This document shows, in pieces, positions 10,046-21,163 of a stretch of 64,000 nt of DNA; the first letter of the stretch is position 1, and each line of letters begins with the position of its first letter. The stretch is taken from contig JAUPFN010000003.1 of assembly GCA_036924255.1 (NCBI GenBank), forward strand, positions 24,090,165 through 24,154,164, read 5' to 3'. A program made the translations under genes and the position numbers. The notes under the pieces were generated by a model, which was not told where the DNA came from, did not search any database, and worked only from the letters and a program-made list of their open reading frames with translations. Source of the stretch: Apodemia mormo (taxonomy: Eukaryota > Arthropoda > Insecta > Lepidoptera > Riodinidae).

Positions 10046-10410
10046 TTTTTTTATATTATAAGATAGCAAATAAGCAGATGGGTCTCCTGATTGAAAGAGT
10101 CAACCATCGCCTATAGACACCAAAGGTGTTAATGGTGCGTTGCTATCTTGTGGTGGGGTCTAATGCCACATGCATAAGTTTACCGGCTACCTTACCCTCC
10201 AAACCGGAACACGACAGTGACAAGCACTGACGCTTTTGCGGCAGGGATAGGAAAGGCGGTGGTACCAGACCCGGACGAGACAATGCAGAAATCTACCACC
10301 TAGTAGCCACGACGTTAGTGACTAGCTTAGCCAATCGGTCGCCTTTTACGACATGCTGGGCAGAACGGCAGTTGGTCTATTCTTCAAAGGAGCCCGGAAC
10401 CAACACGGGA
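10046..10410 (-). mobile_element. Family A repeat, full length
   Basis: It runs from the tail (TATATTATAAGATAGCAAAT) to the 5' terminus (CGGAACCAACACGGG). Well conserved, about 365 bp. Confidence 0.9.
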
Positions 10411-10714
10411 AACATAATACTAATATAATTCAAATAGTGGGCTTCCCTGGTCTCCTGTTACACATTTATCACACTCGTAGATTACAGAAAAGCGAGAGGA
10501 AATAAGTTACATATCCAGATTGTGAATTGTAAAACCAGATAAAACCAATAAAACTAGTGTTGAAAAGAAACTAGTATTGTATTAATGATTTAAAAATGCA
10601 TTTCGCCTATTTATCAAACGACAGTCGTTCAATCTAGTCTTATTAGTTAGACACGTACAGTAGGGGGGTCCAAGAGGGGATTTTGAGATTACTCGAGCGC
10701 ATCAGATTAACATA
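10411..10714. other. Spacer, nothing recognised
   Basis: No gene or repeat identified. Confidence 0.4.
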
Positions 10715-10972
10715 GCCTCGCATAGTAAAGTTCTGCATTGTCTCGCTCGTGTCTGGTACCACCGCCTTACCTATTCCTGCCGCAATAGCGTCAGTGCTTG
10801 TCACTGTCGTGTTCCGGTTTGGAGGGTAAGGTAGCCGGTAAGCTTATGCACGTGACATTAGACCTCGCTATAAGATAACAACGCACCATTAACATCTTTG
10901 TTGTCTATAGGCGATGGTTGACTCTTTCCATCAGCAGACCCATCTGCTTGTTTGCTCTTATGATATAAAAAA
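10715..10972 (+). mobile_element. Family A repeat, 5'-truncated
   Basis: It starts near AGTAAAGTTCTGCATTGTCT and runs to GCTTGTTTGCTCTTATGATA and an A-rich tail. Confidence 0.85.
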
Positions 10973-11744
10973 GGTGATTTTTTGCAAGGTGATTTTTTAT
11001 AAAATAGGGGGTAACTAGGGCAGGAAAAAACGAAATTCCCCTCCCTTCCACTCCTATTATTAACGTTATTTAAATGCAATTTCATATTATACCATATCCC
11101 ATACATATAAATGTGAAAATTTGTGTTTTTGGATACTTCGGATTACACAAAAATCACTTGACCAATTTGGATAAAATTTCGCTTGCGTGTAGATGATGAA
11201 CTGGAATAGTACATATGATATTTTAATTATTAGACACTATTTATCCCAAAAAAAAAAATAAGTTGTTCCCGTGGGCTTCATCAAAAACCTTTTCAGCGTG
11301 CAGGTAGTTGTTGATAAAACAGAAACGTTTGACTTTTTTGAAATAATTTCGACAACTCAAATTAAGTCAATTCAATTGACTTGGAGTATTTATTTCATTT
11401 AATTTCCTTTAAGTTAGGTGATATGACATGACATGACATTTATTATGACTTGATACTCATCAGGAAACTAAAGATGCTTTTCCAAAAACAGAGGAAAATT
11501 ATGTTAGATTAAGCTTGATTCTACGCTTTTAACTCTCTCTCTTACTGACCTTAAATCGATAGATTTTATAGATAGAATCTTTTTAATATGAGCAATTCCA
11601 CTTATATGAAGCAACACATTGACGAATCAGAATCGCTACAAAAATAGGTAGCGGTAAAAGAGAAATTTATTAAAATCACTGAAAGCACCATACATTCAAA
11701 ATGATGATTACTACTTGCAAGTAGCTATTGAAGTTTTTTAGTTC
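10973..11744. other. AT-rich gene-free stretch
   Basis: Contains a short TGACA repeat near 11424-11441. The minus-strand frame at 10858-11106 is built mostly from family A sequence and is not a gene. Confidence 0.45.
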
Positions 11745-12240
11745 GTACCACCAAATTATGGAATGAATGAATAAGTTATCTAACGTCAATGACGGATATA
11801 TCCACACCACGCCTGTAAAAGCTTCTTCAAGTACATTTTATAAGTTGATCGACTATTACTCTAAGCCGACCGTTTAGCTTGTAGAGGGGATGGGGGGGGG
11901 GGGGGAACTTGACTCTAACAAAAATTAGCACTTTAAAGCTTAATATTTCACAAACAAGTTCCATAATCGAAAAGTGGTTTTTATCAAACCCATAATATTT
12001 TTGAAAACCTATCTAACGATACCACAGACTATTGGGTACAAGAGAAAAAAATAATATCCCCATAGAGCTACCCAAAAAAAGTTCTAGATTTTATGTTACC
12101 ACTTTGTTCCTGACATTAATATGTATATTCTTGCCAAATTACAGCTTTCTGGTACTAAGGATCTCTGAGCTAGACTGCGGACGGACGGACGGACGGTAAT
12201 AGCGAAACGATAAGGGTTCCTAGTTTACTTCGGAACTCTA
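11745..12240 (-). mobile_element. Mariner-like non-autonomous element, copy 1
   Basis: It matches, inverted, the element at 30802-31467. Shared features are the GGATATATCC motif near the left end, GCTAGACTGCGGACGGACGG near the right, and a CTTCGGAACTCTA terminus. It contains a 15-G tract at 11892-11906 and a GGAC repeat at 12180-12195. Confidence 0.6.
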
Positions 12241-12570
12241 AAAATGGAATTATTTGTGAGCAATATTATAAAATAATCTGTTGTTACACAAAGTGCCAGC
12301 TCTTAAAATTAATCGCTAAAAAGATTCGCTTTTAAGCAACGAATGGTTAAAACAATTGCTATCATAAAAACAAGGTATCCCATTTAGAGTTCCAATATGA
12401 GGCTAATATATAAAATATAATATTACAATTGATACTTACATAAGAAGTAGTAGTCTAATGAAATAATATGGTTGGCTTAACAAAATTAATGGGGTTAGAC
12501 GAGCAGCCATATTATTTTCGTACAGTAAAAGTTAATTATCAAGATTTGGCTTATGTTATATGTATTACAA
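12241..12570. other. AT-rich spacer
   Basis: No gene or recognised repeat. Confidence 0.4.
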
Positions 12571-13350
12571 GCTGCAGCGTGCAGCCCGCTGCATTATAGT
12601 TAAGTTTTTGGTGAATCCCGCGGGAACTAGTCATTTATCCGGGATGCTATTCCAGGTCATTATCTATTCCGTTCAATAGTTTTGGCTTGATTGAGTAACA
12701 AACATCCATTCATCGAAACATCCAAACTTTTGCATTTATAACACTATCTGCACCGTGCAGCCAGGTGCATTATAAAAGTTTTTGAGAATCCCGCGGGATC
12801 ACCTAATTTTTCCGAATTAAAAAGTAGCCTATGTGCTATTCCAGGTAACCATCTATCTGTATGCCAAATTTCTTTAAAATCCGTTCAGTAGTGTTTGCGT
12901 GATTGAGTAACAAATATCCATCCAAACATTTTTGTCATCCACGAACTTTCGCATTTATAATATTAATAGCTGCATTATAAAAGTTTTTGACCAATCCCGC
13001 GGGATCACCTCATTTTTCCGGGATAAAAAGAACCTACGTGCTATTCCAGGTCACCATCTATCTGTGTGCCAAATTTCATTCAAAACATCTATCCAAACAT
13101 CCAAACTATCGCATTTATAATATTAATCTATATTATCTATATTAATATTATAAATGCGAGAGTTTGGATGTTTGGATGGATGTTTATTACTCAATCACGC
13201 AAAAATTACTGAACGGATTTAAATGAAATTTGGCACACAGGTAGATAATAACCTGGAATAGCACAAAGCCTACTTTTTATCCCGAAAAAATTAGGCAATC
13301 CCGCGGATCACCAAAAATATATAATGCAGCGGGCTGCACGCAGCAGATAG
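12571..13350. mobile_element. Cluster of four Lep1-like Helitron units
   Basis: Three minus-strand units (about 12571-12748, 12749-12958, 12966-13130) are followed by one plus-strand unit (about 13138-13350). Each runs from ATTATAAATGCGAGAGTTTG, or a close variant, to a GCAGCGGGCTGCACGC-type end. The last two form an inverted repeat with arms of about 165 bp and a 7-bp centre. The 5' motif TCTATATTAATATTATAAAT is like that of lepidopteran Helitrons. No coding sequence. Confidence 0.7.
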
Positions 13351-13450
13351 TATAAAATAAAGATTAAAAGATAGATACATTATTATTAAGTATTATCAAT
13401 CGAAAAAACGGAGGTTATTATTTTGGCATGTATGTGTGTAATATTTTTTC

Positions 13451-13770
13451 CCCGTGTTGGTCCTGGGCTCCTTTGAAGAATAGGCCAACTGACGTTCTGC
13501 CAGGCAGGTTGTAAGGTGTGTAAAAGGTGACCGTTGGCTACACAAGTCACTAACATCGTGGCTACTAGGTGGTAAAGTTCCGCATTGGCTCGCTCGCGTC
13601 TGGTACCACCGCCTTACCTATTCCTACCGCAATAGCGTCAGTGCTTGTCACTGTCGTGTTCCGGTTTGGAGGGTAAGGTAGCTGGTAAACTTGTGCATGT
13701 GGCATTAGACCTTGCCACAAGATAGCAACGCACCATTAATATCATTGATGTCTATAGGCGATGGTTAGAC
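13451..13770 (+). mobile_element. Family A repeat, 3'-truncated
   Basis: It has the intact 5' terminus (CCCCGTGTTGGTCCTGGGCT) and stops at GTCTATAGGCGATGGTTAGA, without the tail. Confidence 0.88.
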
Positions 13771-14280
13771 TAAGAACTAAGTTTTTTTTTATACGGAAAG
13801 CCAAATATTTTTCTAAAATAAAAGTGGCATAATTTACTCCTTATATAATCAGATATATCGGAGACAGCTTCATTGTAATCGGTTAAGCCTTTTTGGAAAT
13901 TATCAAAAACAAACAAATAAACAAACGTAGACAGACAGATCTAGGCAGACGGACATATATTATTTTTAATATGTTTTTGGTATCATTAACGTGCAAACAT
14001 TCATATATTATGTACTTAGTAAAAATCTTGATATTACAAACATACACTTCAATTTTATTTATAGGTATAGATGTTGCACGGTTTCATCCGCGTTAATTAA
14101 TGGAAAGACCTAAAATATAATCTAATTTCTACTATAGTAATATTTAATGCATTACTTTAAGAAGCTTAATAAGTACATCACAATATGATGATGAATATTA
14201 TCAGTAAGTAAAGTAAAGTAAGTAATTGCAGTACTAGTATAGTAGTAATAAAATATAAGCAGACAGAGTAGTACTAAAAT
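13771..14280. other. AT-rich sequence with Helitron-like scraps
   Basis: Runs such as CAGACAGATCTAGGCAGACG near 13931 look like Helitron body remnants. No gene. Confidence 0.4.
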
Positions 14281-14329
14281 AAACAAGCAGATAGCACTCC
14301 TAAAGGAAAGAAACAACCATCATGTATAG

Positions 14330-14618
14330 TTGAAACTAGTTTATCACTCACTTGTACTTTTATTTCACTATTATTATACATTAAATTATTTAATTTTATC
14401 GACCGGTTTCGCTTTTTAAAGCATTTTCAGGACGTAATATTCTTTATTAAATTAATATTACGTCCTGAAGATGCTTTAAAAAGCGAAACCGGTCGATAAA
14501 ATTAAATAATTTAGTAATAATAATAGTGAAATAAAAGTACAAGTGAGTGATAAACTAGTTTCAACTAAAAATAATGGAATTTCACCAAGTGCCGACGATT
14601 GAAAGTGTAAAATCTATC
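14330..14618 (+). mobile_element. Penelope-like foldback insertion, 11-bp target duplication
   Basis: Two near-identical arms of about 113 bp (14330-14441 and 14453-14567) face each other around a short centre. They are followed by a 50-bp tail ending GTGCCGACGATTGAAAGTGT and AAAATCT. The repeat ATCATGTATAG flanks the insertion at 14319-14329 and 14619-14629. The arms carry GAAACCGGTCGATAAAATT and CCTGAAGATGC, motifs I associate with Penelope-like element terminal repeats (from memory, not checked). No reverse transcriptase is present. Confidence 0.6.
14465..14494 (+). ncRNA. Hammerhead-ribozyme-like core (candidate)
   Basis: Visible in order: CTGAAGA (14465-14471, fits CUGANGA), a stem GCTTT/AAAGC (14473-14484), GAAA (14485-14488), a tiny ACCGGT stem (14488-14493) and C at the expected cleavage position (14494). 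Penelope-like elements are known to carry minimal hammerheads. Doubts: an unpaired T at 14472, and stem I is weak (three pairs next to the core). The mirror arm has CTGAAAA and would be inactive. Confidence 0.35.
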
Positions 14619-14945
14619 ATCATGTATAGACACAAAATATGTTATTCATGTGATGGGGTAGGATGGTAATGTCGGATACGTTACCTTAAAAACTGTAATA
14701 CGAAAGTAAAAAGTATTGACGCTTTTGCGGCATGAATCAGTAGACAGCTCTTATATGGCAGCTCGGGCGAGACGTTCGACAGAACTCTACCAACTAGTAA
14801 TTTCGATGTTAGTGACATATGGTGAGCCCATCGTTCGCCTTTTAAGAACTGCCTGGCAGAATGGTAGATGGTGCTGGCTGTCTTCAAAGACGGAGAATCG
14901 AGGACGGTTTAACATACTCGTGCCTCGAAGTAGCATATATATTTC

Positions 14946-14974
14946 TATAAGTGAGAGAGAGAGAGAAGAGAGAA
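14946..14974. repeat. (GA)n-rich tract
   Basis: Short GAGA run. Adjacent short reading frames are not genes. Confidence 0.7.
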
Positions 14975-15119
14975 GTGCATAAATATATACACATACATAT
15001 TTGGGATGTCACTTCAATTTTATTCAGTGATAAGAAGAGGTGGTAAGTATGGCGAAGTGTATAGTGCGATTTCAAAAGTAAAGTATTCATTTTATTCCTT
15101 AAAAGGAATAAAATGTTTA

Positions 15120-15720
15120 GTTTTGTAAGTTGGCAAAAGCAATCAGCTGTTCACGAGTCGGCCATGTTTATGTAATTGCTACACTTATCCCAGCTAAGCG
15201 GGTAATCCTCGCGCTTATTAGTAAGATCTAGCGGAAATGATGTTCTCGGTGTATTTTTAGCGGCCAACGCAAAAAAGCGTTGTCTTAATTTTGATCGCTA
15301 CGTGTATGTATATCAGCATACATGTGGCACCGTAGCCCTTTTAATGGATGAAACGATTCAGGTGCGGTTTTTTGTTATTTGAAAGCTTTGTTTTCTAGCG
15401 GTAGTTCATAGACGTGTTTTATGAAAAACGTTCTAGCATTTTAAAGCTCTTTTCATAAAGAAAGGAAATAAGCATCTCGTACAGGTCTGTTCGACGTGGA
15501 GTTTGGTATTCTGTTAATACAAAGATATTGAAATGACATCGTAAGTTTGACCTGAGGCTGCAGGGTTCCTATTCAAACATCAGTTCTTTTCGTATCTTGC
15601 GTTACTAATGTTGCACACGAGGCAGAAAAGGGGTATCTATCATATCAAAGGAATGTGTCGGGGGCTTTTAAATTTTTAATTACAGTATGAGAATCTGAGC
15701 TACTAAGCTTAACTAAAATA
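15120..15720 (+). promoter_or_regulatory. Low-repeat block, possible first exon
   Basis: This block is less AT-rich than its surroundings and matches no repeat in the window. At 15531 a short frame ATGACATC runs straight into a consensus splice donor GTAAGT. At about 15690 TTTTTAATTACAG resembles an acceptor. Upstream are CAATCAGCTGTTCACGAGTC and other CpG-containing words. A 5' exon with a tiny coding start is possible, but no downstream coding exon was found in the window, so this is only a candidate. Confidence 0.25.
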
Positions 15721-15867
15721 TCTATAATCATTCAATAAGGATGTTATTATAATACGACTCGTATTATAATAATGTCATAATTAATACGACGCTTTATAAA
15801 CGTAAAGTTATTTTTAACGTTAGAAATAAGAATGGACTCTACTTTTATTAACAAAAATATATTTTTT

Positions 15868-16228
15868 TTATATCATAAGATAGCAAACAAGCAGATGGGT
15901 CTCCTGATGGAAAGAGTCAACAATCGCCTATAGACACCAAAGATGTTAATGGTGCGTTGCTATCTTGTGGCGAGGTCTAATGCCACATGCACAAGTTTAC
16001 CGGCTACCTTACCCTCCAAACCGGAACACGACAGCGACAAGCACTGACGCTATTGCGGCAGGAATAGGTAAGGCGGTGGTACCAGACCCGGATGAGACAA
16101 TGCAGAACTCTACCACCTAGTAGCCACGACGTTAGTGACTAGCTTAGCCAATCGGTCGCCTTTTACGACATGCCTGGTAGAACGGCAGTTGGCCTATTCT
16201 TCAAAGGAGGCCGGGACCAACACGGCGA
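15868..16228 (-). mobile_element. Family A repeat, full length
   Basis: It has both termini: TATATCATAAGATAGCAAAC at the left and CGGGACCAACACGGCG at the right. One of the best-preserved copies. Confidence 0.92.
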
Positions 16229-16380
16229 GTCATATCATTTAATGAAATCGCAACTTGGTTAAAACATTTTAAATACCAAATGGTGTTCGTAGGTTCGTTC
16301 TTATGGAACTTAATTTATTAACCGATTTAAAAACAAAGTTTGTAAGTTCGATAAGTATGTAGGAAATATTAGTGGAACTG

Positions 16381-17322
16381 CATTATATTCAGGTATGATA
16401 ATTAGATCGTTGTCCGAGGAACATTTTTATTTTTGATTAATAACAAGCTGATTTTTGTAAACAGCTTCGTTTTGACGAGACGCCCATCTTTTCTATCTTT
16501 GGAAAATCTCGAATCAGGTAAGTAATAAAGATGTGTAAAAAAGAAAACTTTAGAGAGTCGGACTAAGAAAAGTTTCCACTTTACGTGCAGGACAAAGTTA
16601 CCCTTGATTTACAATAATAATTAACAAAGTTGTTGTATAAAAAATAGGTTGTTTTTAACTTGATGTTAATCATCTAGTAAATCACATAATTTCGATATGC
16701 TTAGAGTGGAGGACTCACCAAAACACAATCGAAAGTGCTAAGATCTACAAAAAATATAGACGTATCCATATTTTTTGTAGGTCTTTGCGAAAGTGTATGA
16801 CAAAATTTTTTTCTTGTTTTTTTATAAAATAATCAAGCGATTAAAGTCAAAAACTATTTATTGTTATTAATCACTATTTTTCCTTTACCAAATTAACATG
16901 TTTAAGTTTTTTAGTTACTCCATTTGAGATTTTTCAAAGAGAAAAAAGATGGGCGCCTCGTCAAAATGAAGCTGTTTACAAAAATTCAGCTTGTTATTCT
17001 GACCGCCGCCCCGTGGGTCGAGTGGTTAGCGATCTTGACTACGCAATCGACGAGGCTCGGGTTCGATCCCCGACGGGGACAAGCATTTGTGTGATGAGCA
17101 TAAATGTTTGTATTTCCGGGTTTGGGTGTTTATTAAGTATATTCTAGTATTTATATATGTATGTATTAGTATCGTTGCCTAACACCCATAATACAAGCAA
17201 ATAATTTGCTTACTTTGGGGTTAGATCAGAAAGTGCAATTTGTCCCGTGAATATTTATATTTATATTAATCAAAAATAAAAGTGTTCCTGGGACAACGGT
17301 TCAATTATCATACGTGAATATA
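16381..17322. mobile_element. Foldback element with arms of ~135 bp, split by a SINE
   Basis: The left arm 16381-16514 (ATTCAGGTATGATAATTAGA ... GACGAGACGCCCATCTTTTC) is mirrored by 16921-16998 plus 17265-17322. The right arm is cut by the SINE at 16999-17264. The loop (16515-16920) is AT-rich and non-coding. Restoring the right arm by eye removes exactly the SINE. Confidence 0.75.
16999..17264 (+). mobile_element. tRNA-derived SINE, full copy
   Basis: The head has a tRNA-like A box (GGGTCGAGTGGTTAGCGATC) and a perfect B box (GGTTCGATCCC) at about 17057. The body includes AAGCATTTGTGTGATGAGCA, TGGGGTTAGATCAG and ATTTGTCCCGTGAATATTTA. Pol III transcription and LINE-dependent movement are expected for this class. 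Confidence 0.88.
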
Positions 17323-17324
17323 AT

Positions 17325-17940
17325 ACAAAGTTTTTCTTAAATTTATTGGAACATATTGTGGATTTTTTCGCAGGAAACCAATTAGAGCCTTTCCACATGC
17401 GTTGATAATTTTTTTTAAATCGGAACTTATAGAAATCTAAAAATGCAGTACAATAGAAAGTAGCTATGTATATTGTCAGTAATAATCAATAATAAGAAAA
17501 TATTTCCATTACATACATTACAAAAAAATGTACGACTATGAAATATACGTCGATTAAAATGAAATGCTTACTTTTATTTCATCGGGTACATATTGTAGTA
17601 AGGGATCCGAATATAAGTTGACCTTCACCCATCTGTTTACCGAATGAAACATTTTTAGTATCAAATTTCATGCATAAACAAATACGTCTTTGATATTTGC
17701 CGGAGAAATCTGTCTCACGCTCGACATCTGTCGATTCTTATCTTAATAACTAATGAAATAAACATATTTTATTAACTTTTAAAACGTCATATTGTTTAGT
17801 GTGTTTGTAAAAAGGGCTCCAAGAAACAAAATACTCATAGATTAATTATTTAAACTTTAATACTGCAATTTATGACAGCACAACCCAGTGGAAAACTTAA
17901 TTAACAATTGAATAGATTTTCGAAAAATTTTGATAATTTT
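17325..17940. other. AT-rich gene-free stretch
   Basis: No gene and no clear repeat. Confidence 0.45.
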
Positions 17941-17949
17941 TTTATTATT

Positions 17950-18600
17950 ATAGAATTATATTGACCACGTTTCCGAATTTCGTGCCAAGCTCAAGTGGTT
18001 GCCTATTCATCTTCGTCGGAATACTCATATTCTCTCACAGCTATACTCCACTCTCTATGATCTGAAATCTCCATCTTATTTGAAAGAAAGATTCATTTTC
18101 CGTGACAACCAGCACAAATATCTTAGATCGGCTGATAATCGTTCCCTGTTAGTGCCAACGCAGAACACTATTTATTACAGTCGTTCCTTTACCTCACAAG
18201 CTGTTATGCTTTGGAACTCTCTTCAAGTAGATATCAGAAAGGCGCCAAGTTTAAACTCTTTCAAAAGTATGGTCAAACGTCACTTTCTATGTACCTAGTA
18301 ACTTTGTTTAATTTTTCTTATTTAGGTTTATGTATTACCACTGTTTTATTTGTTTTGTTTTGTTTTGTTTTTCTGTGTAACCGGATGTTACTTTTTTTTT
18401 TAAGAGCATAAAAACTATAAATTATCTCGTGGTTAGCACCACTTTTTCTAGTATATTGTTATCCTTATTATAAAGGTTGTCTGGAAGAGATCACTTTATT
18501 AGTGATAAGACCGCCTTTGTGTATCTTACTTGTATTATTTTTATGTTGTAACTTATAATGTTGTCATATATTTTGGTGCACAATAAAGAGTTATTGTATT
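17950..18600 (+). pseudogene. LINE ORF C-terminus and 3' UTR
   Basis: A reading frame to 18298 encodes the C-terminal ~115 residues of a non-LTR retrotransposon ORF2. It includes LPIHLRRNTHILSQLYSTLY, YLRSADNRSLLVPTQNTIYY and the closing SFTSQAVMLWNSLQVDIRKA. This is the region after the reverse-transcriptase fingers and palm, and the catalytic part is missing (5' truncation). The 3' UTR runs to an AATAAA (about 18583) and a TATTGTATTGTATTG tail, as for CR1/Jockey-group LINEs that end in short tandem units. It is related to the minus-strand fragments at 4540 and 5560. The frame shown is intact but too short to be functional. Confidence 0.75.
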
Positions 18601-19297
18601 GTATTGTATATTTTTTGAAGTATTTAGATGACGCCAAATTTTTTTTAAATTTTACAATTAATATTTATTTGAAAAAAAAAATATTATTTAAAACCAACGC
18701 TTATTACAGTGGCGGCGCGTGCATGCTGAAACTGCCCCGTGAAAGCCGATTTTCAACATTAAATTAAAATTATAAATATTGGAGCTACAATTCCGAGAGT
18801 CGAGAACATATAATTATTAAAATTTCCTGCTCTTTTAGAAATTTTTATAATGTTTGAGCTATCATTTATCTTTTTGCGATTTTGGCGAAAAATTGGACGG
18901 CTATTTTTTCCAGTTTTTTGTTAATAACAGTTTTCATATAACAAATTCGAAATACGTCTTTTTCTAGATATTATTTTGAATCGTTTTAAGCATCAACCAT
19001 ATTTTTAAGAAACTTGTAACTATTATTAGCAGGTACTCAACTTCTCGACTAGACTATATATGATATTTTTGCTTATTAGTTATTATGATCTCAATGATGC
19101 TTTTATGATTGTATAATTTAGAATCTGTTGTAGAAGCATAAAGATGCATCCCATCAGTTTACGACCACACGTTTTCTTGATATAACTTTGTCTAATTCAC
19201 TCACTAAAATATGTGGGCGTAAACCCACCTGGTCAAAAATTATGATGTTATTTTGCGAGCGCCCTGATTTAGTACAATTGAAAGTAAACTAAAATCT
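18601..19297. other. AT-rich stretch, single hAT-like terminus
   Basis: CAGTGGCGGCGCGTGCATGC at 18717 looks like a hAT-type end, but I found no matching inverted end. No gene. Confidence 0.35.
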
Positions 19298-19524
19298 AAA
19301 CATCTATACATATAATAAAATCGTAGGAAAGTCAATGTATGTCCGGGGTAAACTCAAAAAGTACTTATTACTCAAAAGCATGGATTTACTTCAAATTTTG
19401 CATGAATATTAATTACAGGTCGGGTCAACATATAGGATAAATATTATCACGCTATCACCTACGGGGGAGGAGCTGTTCGGAGTAAACGAAGTCCGCGCGA
19501 ACGAAGTCGTGGGCAACAGCTAGT
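19298..19524 (+). mobile_element. Non-autonomous Helitron, internally deleted
   Basis: It has the 5' end TCTATACATATAATAAAATC and the 3' end GGGCAACAGCTAGT. The central ~110 bp present in the copies at 22-353 and 41293-41618 is missing. Confidence 0.75.
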
Positions 19525-19844
19525 AAGTAAATAAACAAAATTCTGCTCTCTTTAGATGATGGCAGCCCCGCAATATAAAAAAAAAACTCAAAATGAAAAA
19601 GACCAGTTCTTTAGGATTAATTTAAGGAAAATTTACTAGGGTATAACCGGTGGTGTACGTAGCGTAGGTGGAACAGCTAGAGGTGGCCGCCGCGAAATCC
19701 TATCCGCCGCCCCAAACGCACCCACCTCTTAATGCGCTTTAGCAGCACCACAACTTGCCCCAGAATCTTGCCCTCCTGAAGAACCCTTAAGGTTGGGGGA
19801 GGGGGCGGGATCTGAGCAAGCGATCACAGGGCAACATAATACAT
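19525..19844. other. GC-rich unassigned block
   Basis: 19640-19835 contains GCCGCCGCGAAATCCTATCC and GGGGGAGGGGGCGGG. I do not recognise it, and no frame with a known domain is visible. Confidence 0.35.
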
Positions 19845-20178
19845 TTTTTTTTATATTATAAGATGGCTAACATGGAGATGTCTTTCCTGATCGAAAGATA
19901 AACTATCGCCTGTATACGCCATGTCAATGGTGCGTTGCTATCCGTGTGGCAATATGGCAATGATACATGCATAAGTCTACCAACTACTTTACCCGCTAAA
20001 CCGAAACATGGCAATCACAAGTATTGACGCTATTGGGGCAAGAATAGGCAAGGCGGTGGTACCAAACGGCCGGGCGAGACGTTGCGGAACTCTACCACGT
20101 AACAGTCACGATACCAGTGTCACATATACGTATAACCAATCGCCCGCCTCACAACTGCCTGGCAGAACGGCGTCGCAA
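19845..20178 (-). mobile_element. Family A repeat, diverged
   Basis: The tail is at the left (TATATTATAAGATGGCTAAC). The 5' end is lost after GCCTGGCAGAACGGCGTC. The short plus-strand frame across it is derived from the repeat. Confidence 0.82.
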
Positions 20179-20520
20179 TCAGCCGCGCGGTAATTAATGA
20201 CTAATGAGTCTATTCACGGTTCGGCAAATTGCTGTTTGTAAATAATGAAGTTCGATAGTGGCTATAAAGGATAATTTGAATAAAAATGTTTTGATGTCTA
20301 TGCGCAGGTGTCCAAGTATAAACATTTCATTGGATAATTAGGTCAATATTTAAGTACCTAGTTTTAATTATATATTCAGTATCAAAGTAGAATCGAATAC
20401 TGAAGTCCCTTTTTTTCGTATGTACAGTTTTTACCAGTTAATTTGTATAAGATACAGTCAATTTGTGCTCGATATTAGTCTAAAATCTAGATAATTAGTG
20501 TTCAAAATGAATATTTGGAT
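20179..20520. other. AT-rich spacer
   Basis: No gene or repeat identified. Confidence 0.4.
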
Positions 20521-20836
20521 TTTATATTATTAGATAGCAAACAAGCAGATGGCACTTATAATGAAATGAGAAACCATCGTAGAGACACCAAAGATATGCG
20601 TTGAATAATGGTGCGTTGCCATCCGTGTGGCGGGTTGGCAATGCCACATGCATAAGCTTAACGGCTACCTTACCCTCCAAACCGGAATACGACAGTGTCA
20701 AGCACTGACGCTATTGCGGCAGGAATAGGTAATGCGGTGGTACTAAATACCCGGGCGAGACACTGCGGAACTCTACTACCAAGAAGTCACGATAGTACTG
20801 ACACGTTTAGCCAATCGGTCGCATTTTACACAAAGA
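20521..20836 (-). mobile_element. Family A repeat, 5'-truncated
   Basis: It runs from TATATTATTAGATAGCAAAC to CCAATCGGTCGCATTTTACA. The first ~50 bp of the family is missing. Confidence 0.85.
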
Positions 20837-20884
20837 TATGCAGAAACGCGTGCATCTCGCGCGACGACGAGACATTGACATAGG

Positions 20885-21163
20885 TACCTAATTACTATGA
20901 ACGTCGGGTCCGCACTAAAAAAATGTTCTTATAATGTTTATATGATTTTTTGTAGAATCTTCTTAATAATAGGTTAGTTATGATAAATTAGTATCTAGTG
21001 TTAAGTTTTATTAATAGGTCATAATTAATTTATTATGCACTACCCAAGCTTTTTCTCTCAGCATCACGGAAGGCAAACTGTGAGAAAATGCTTAATAGCA
21101 TTAAGTTACGCCTTTGTACCATTTTGTGCAATAAAGTATTTAAATAAATAAATAAATAAATAA
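20885..21163 (+). mobile_element. LINE 3' UTR with TAAA tail
   Basis: It ends TTTTGTGCAATAAAGTATTT followed by six AAAT units, a polyadenylation signal plus simple-repeat tail typical of arthropod LINEs. No ORF part is recognisable. Confidence 0.5.

Larger units (their letters stand above)
14281..14900 (-). mobile_element. Family A repeat split by a foldback insertion
   Basis: The left piece (AACAAGCAGATAGCACTCCT, 14281-14329) and right piece (14619-14900) join at ATCATGTATAG, which is duplicated on both sides. The right part carries GAACTCTACCAACTAGTAAT and AACTGCCTGGCAGAATGG. Diverged. Confidence 0.75.

Noticed and set aside
18717..18740. hAT element starting CAGTGGCGGCGCGTGC
   Set aside because: Only one end was found; no inverted partner or target duplication within the window.
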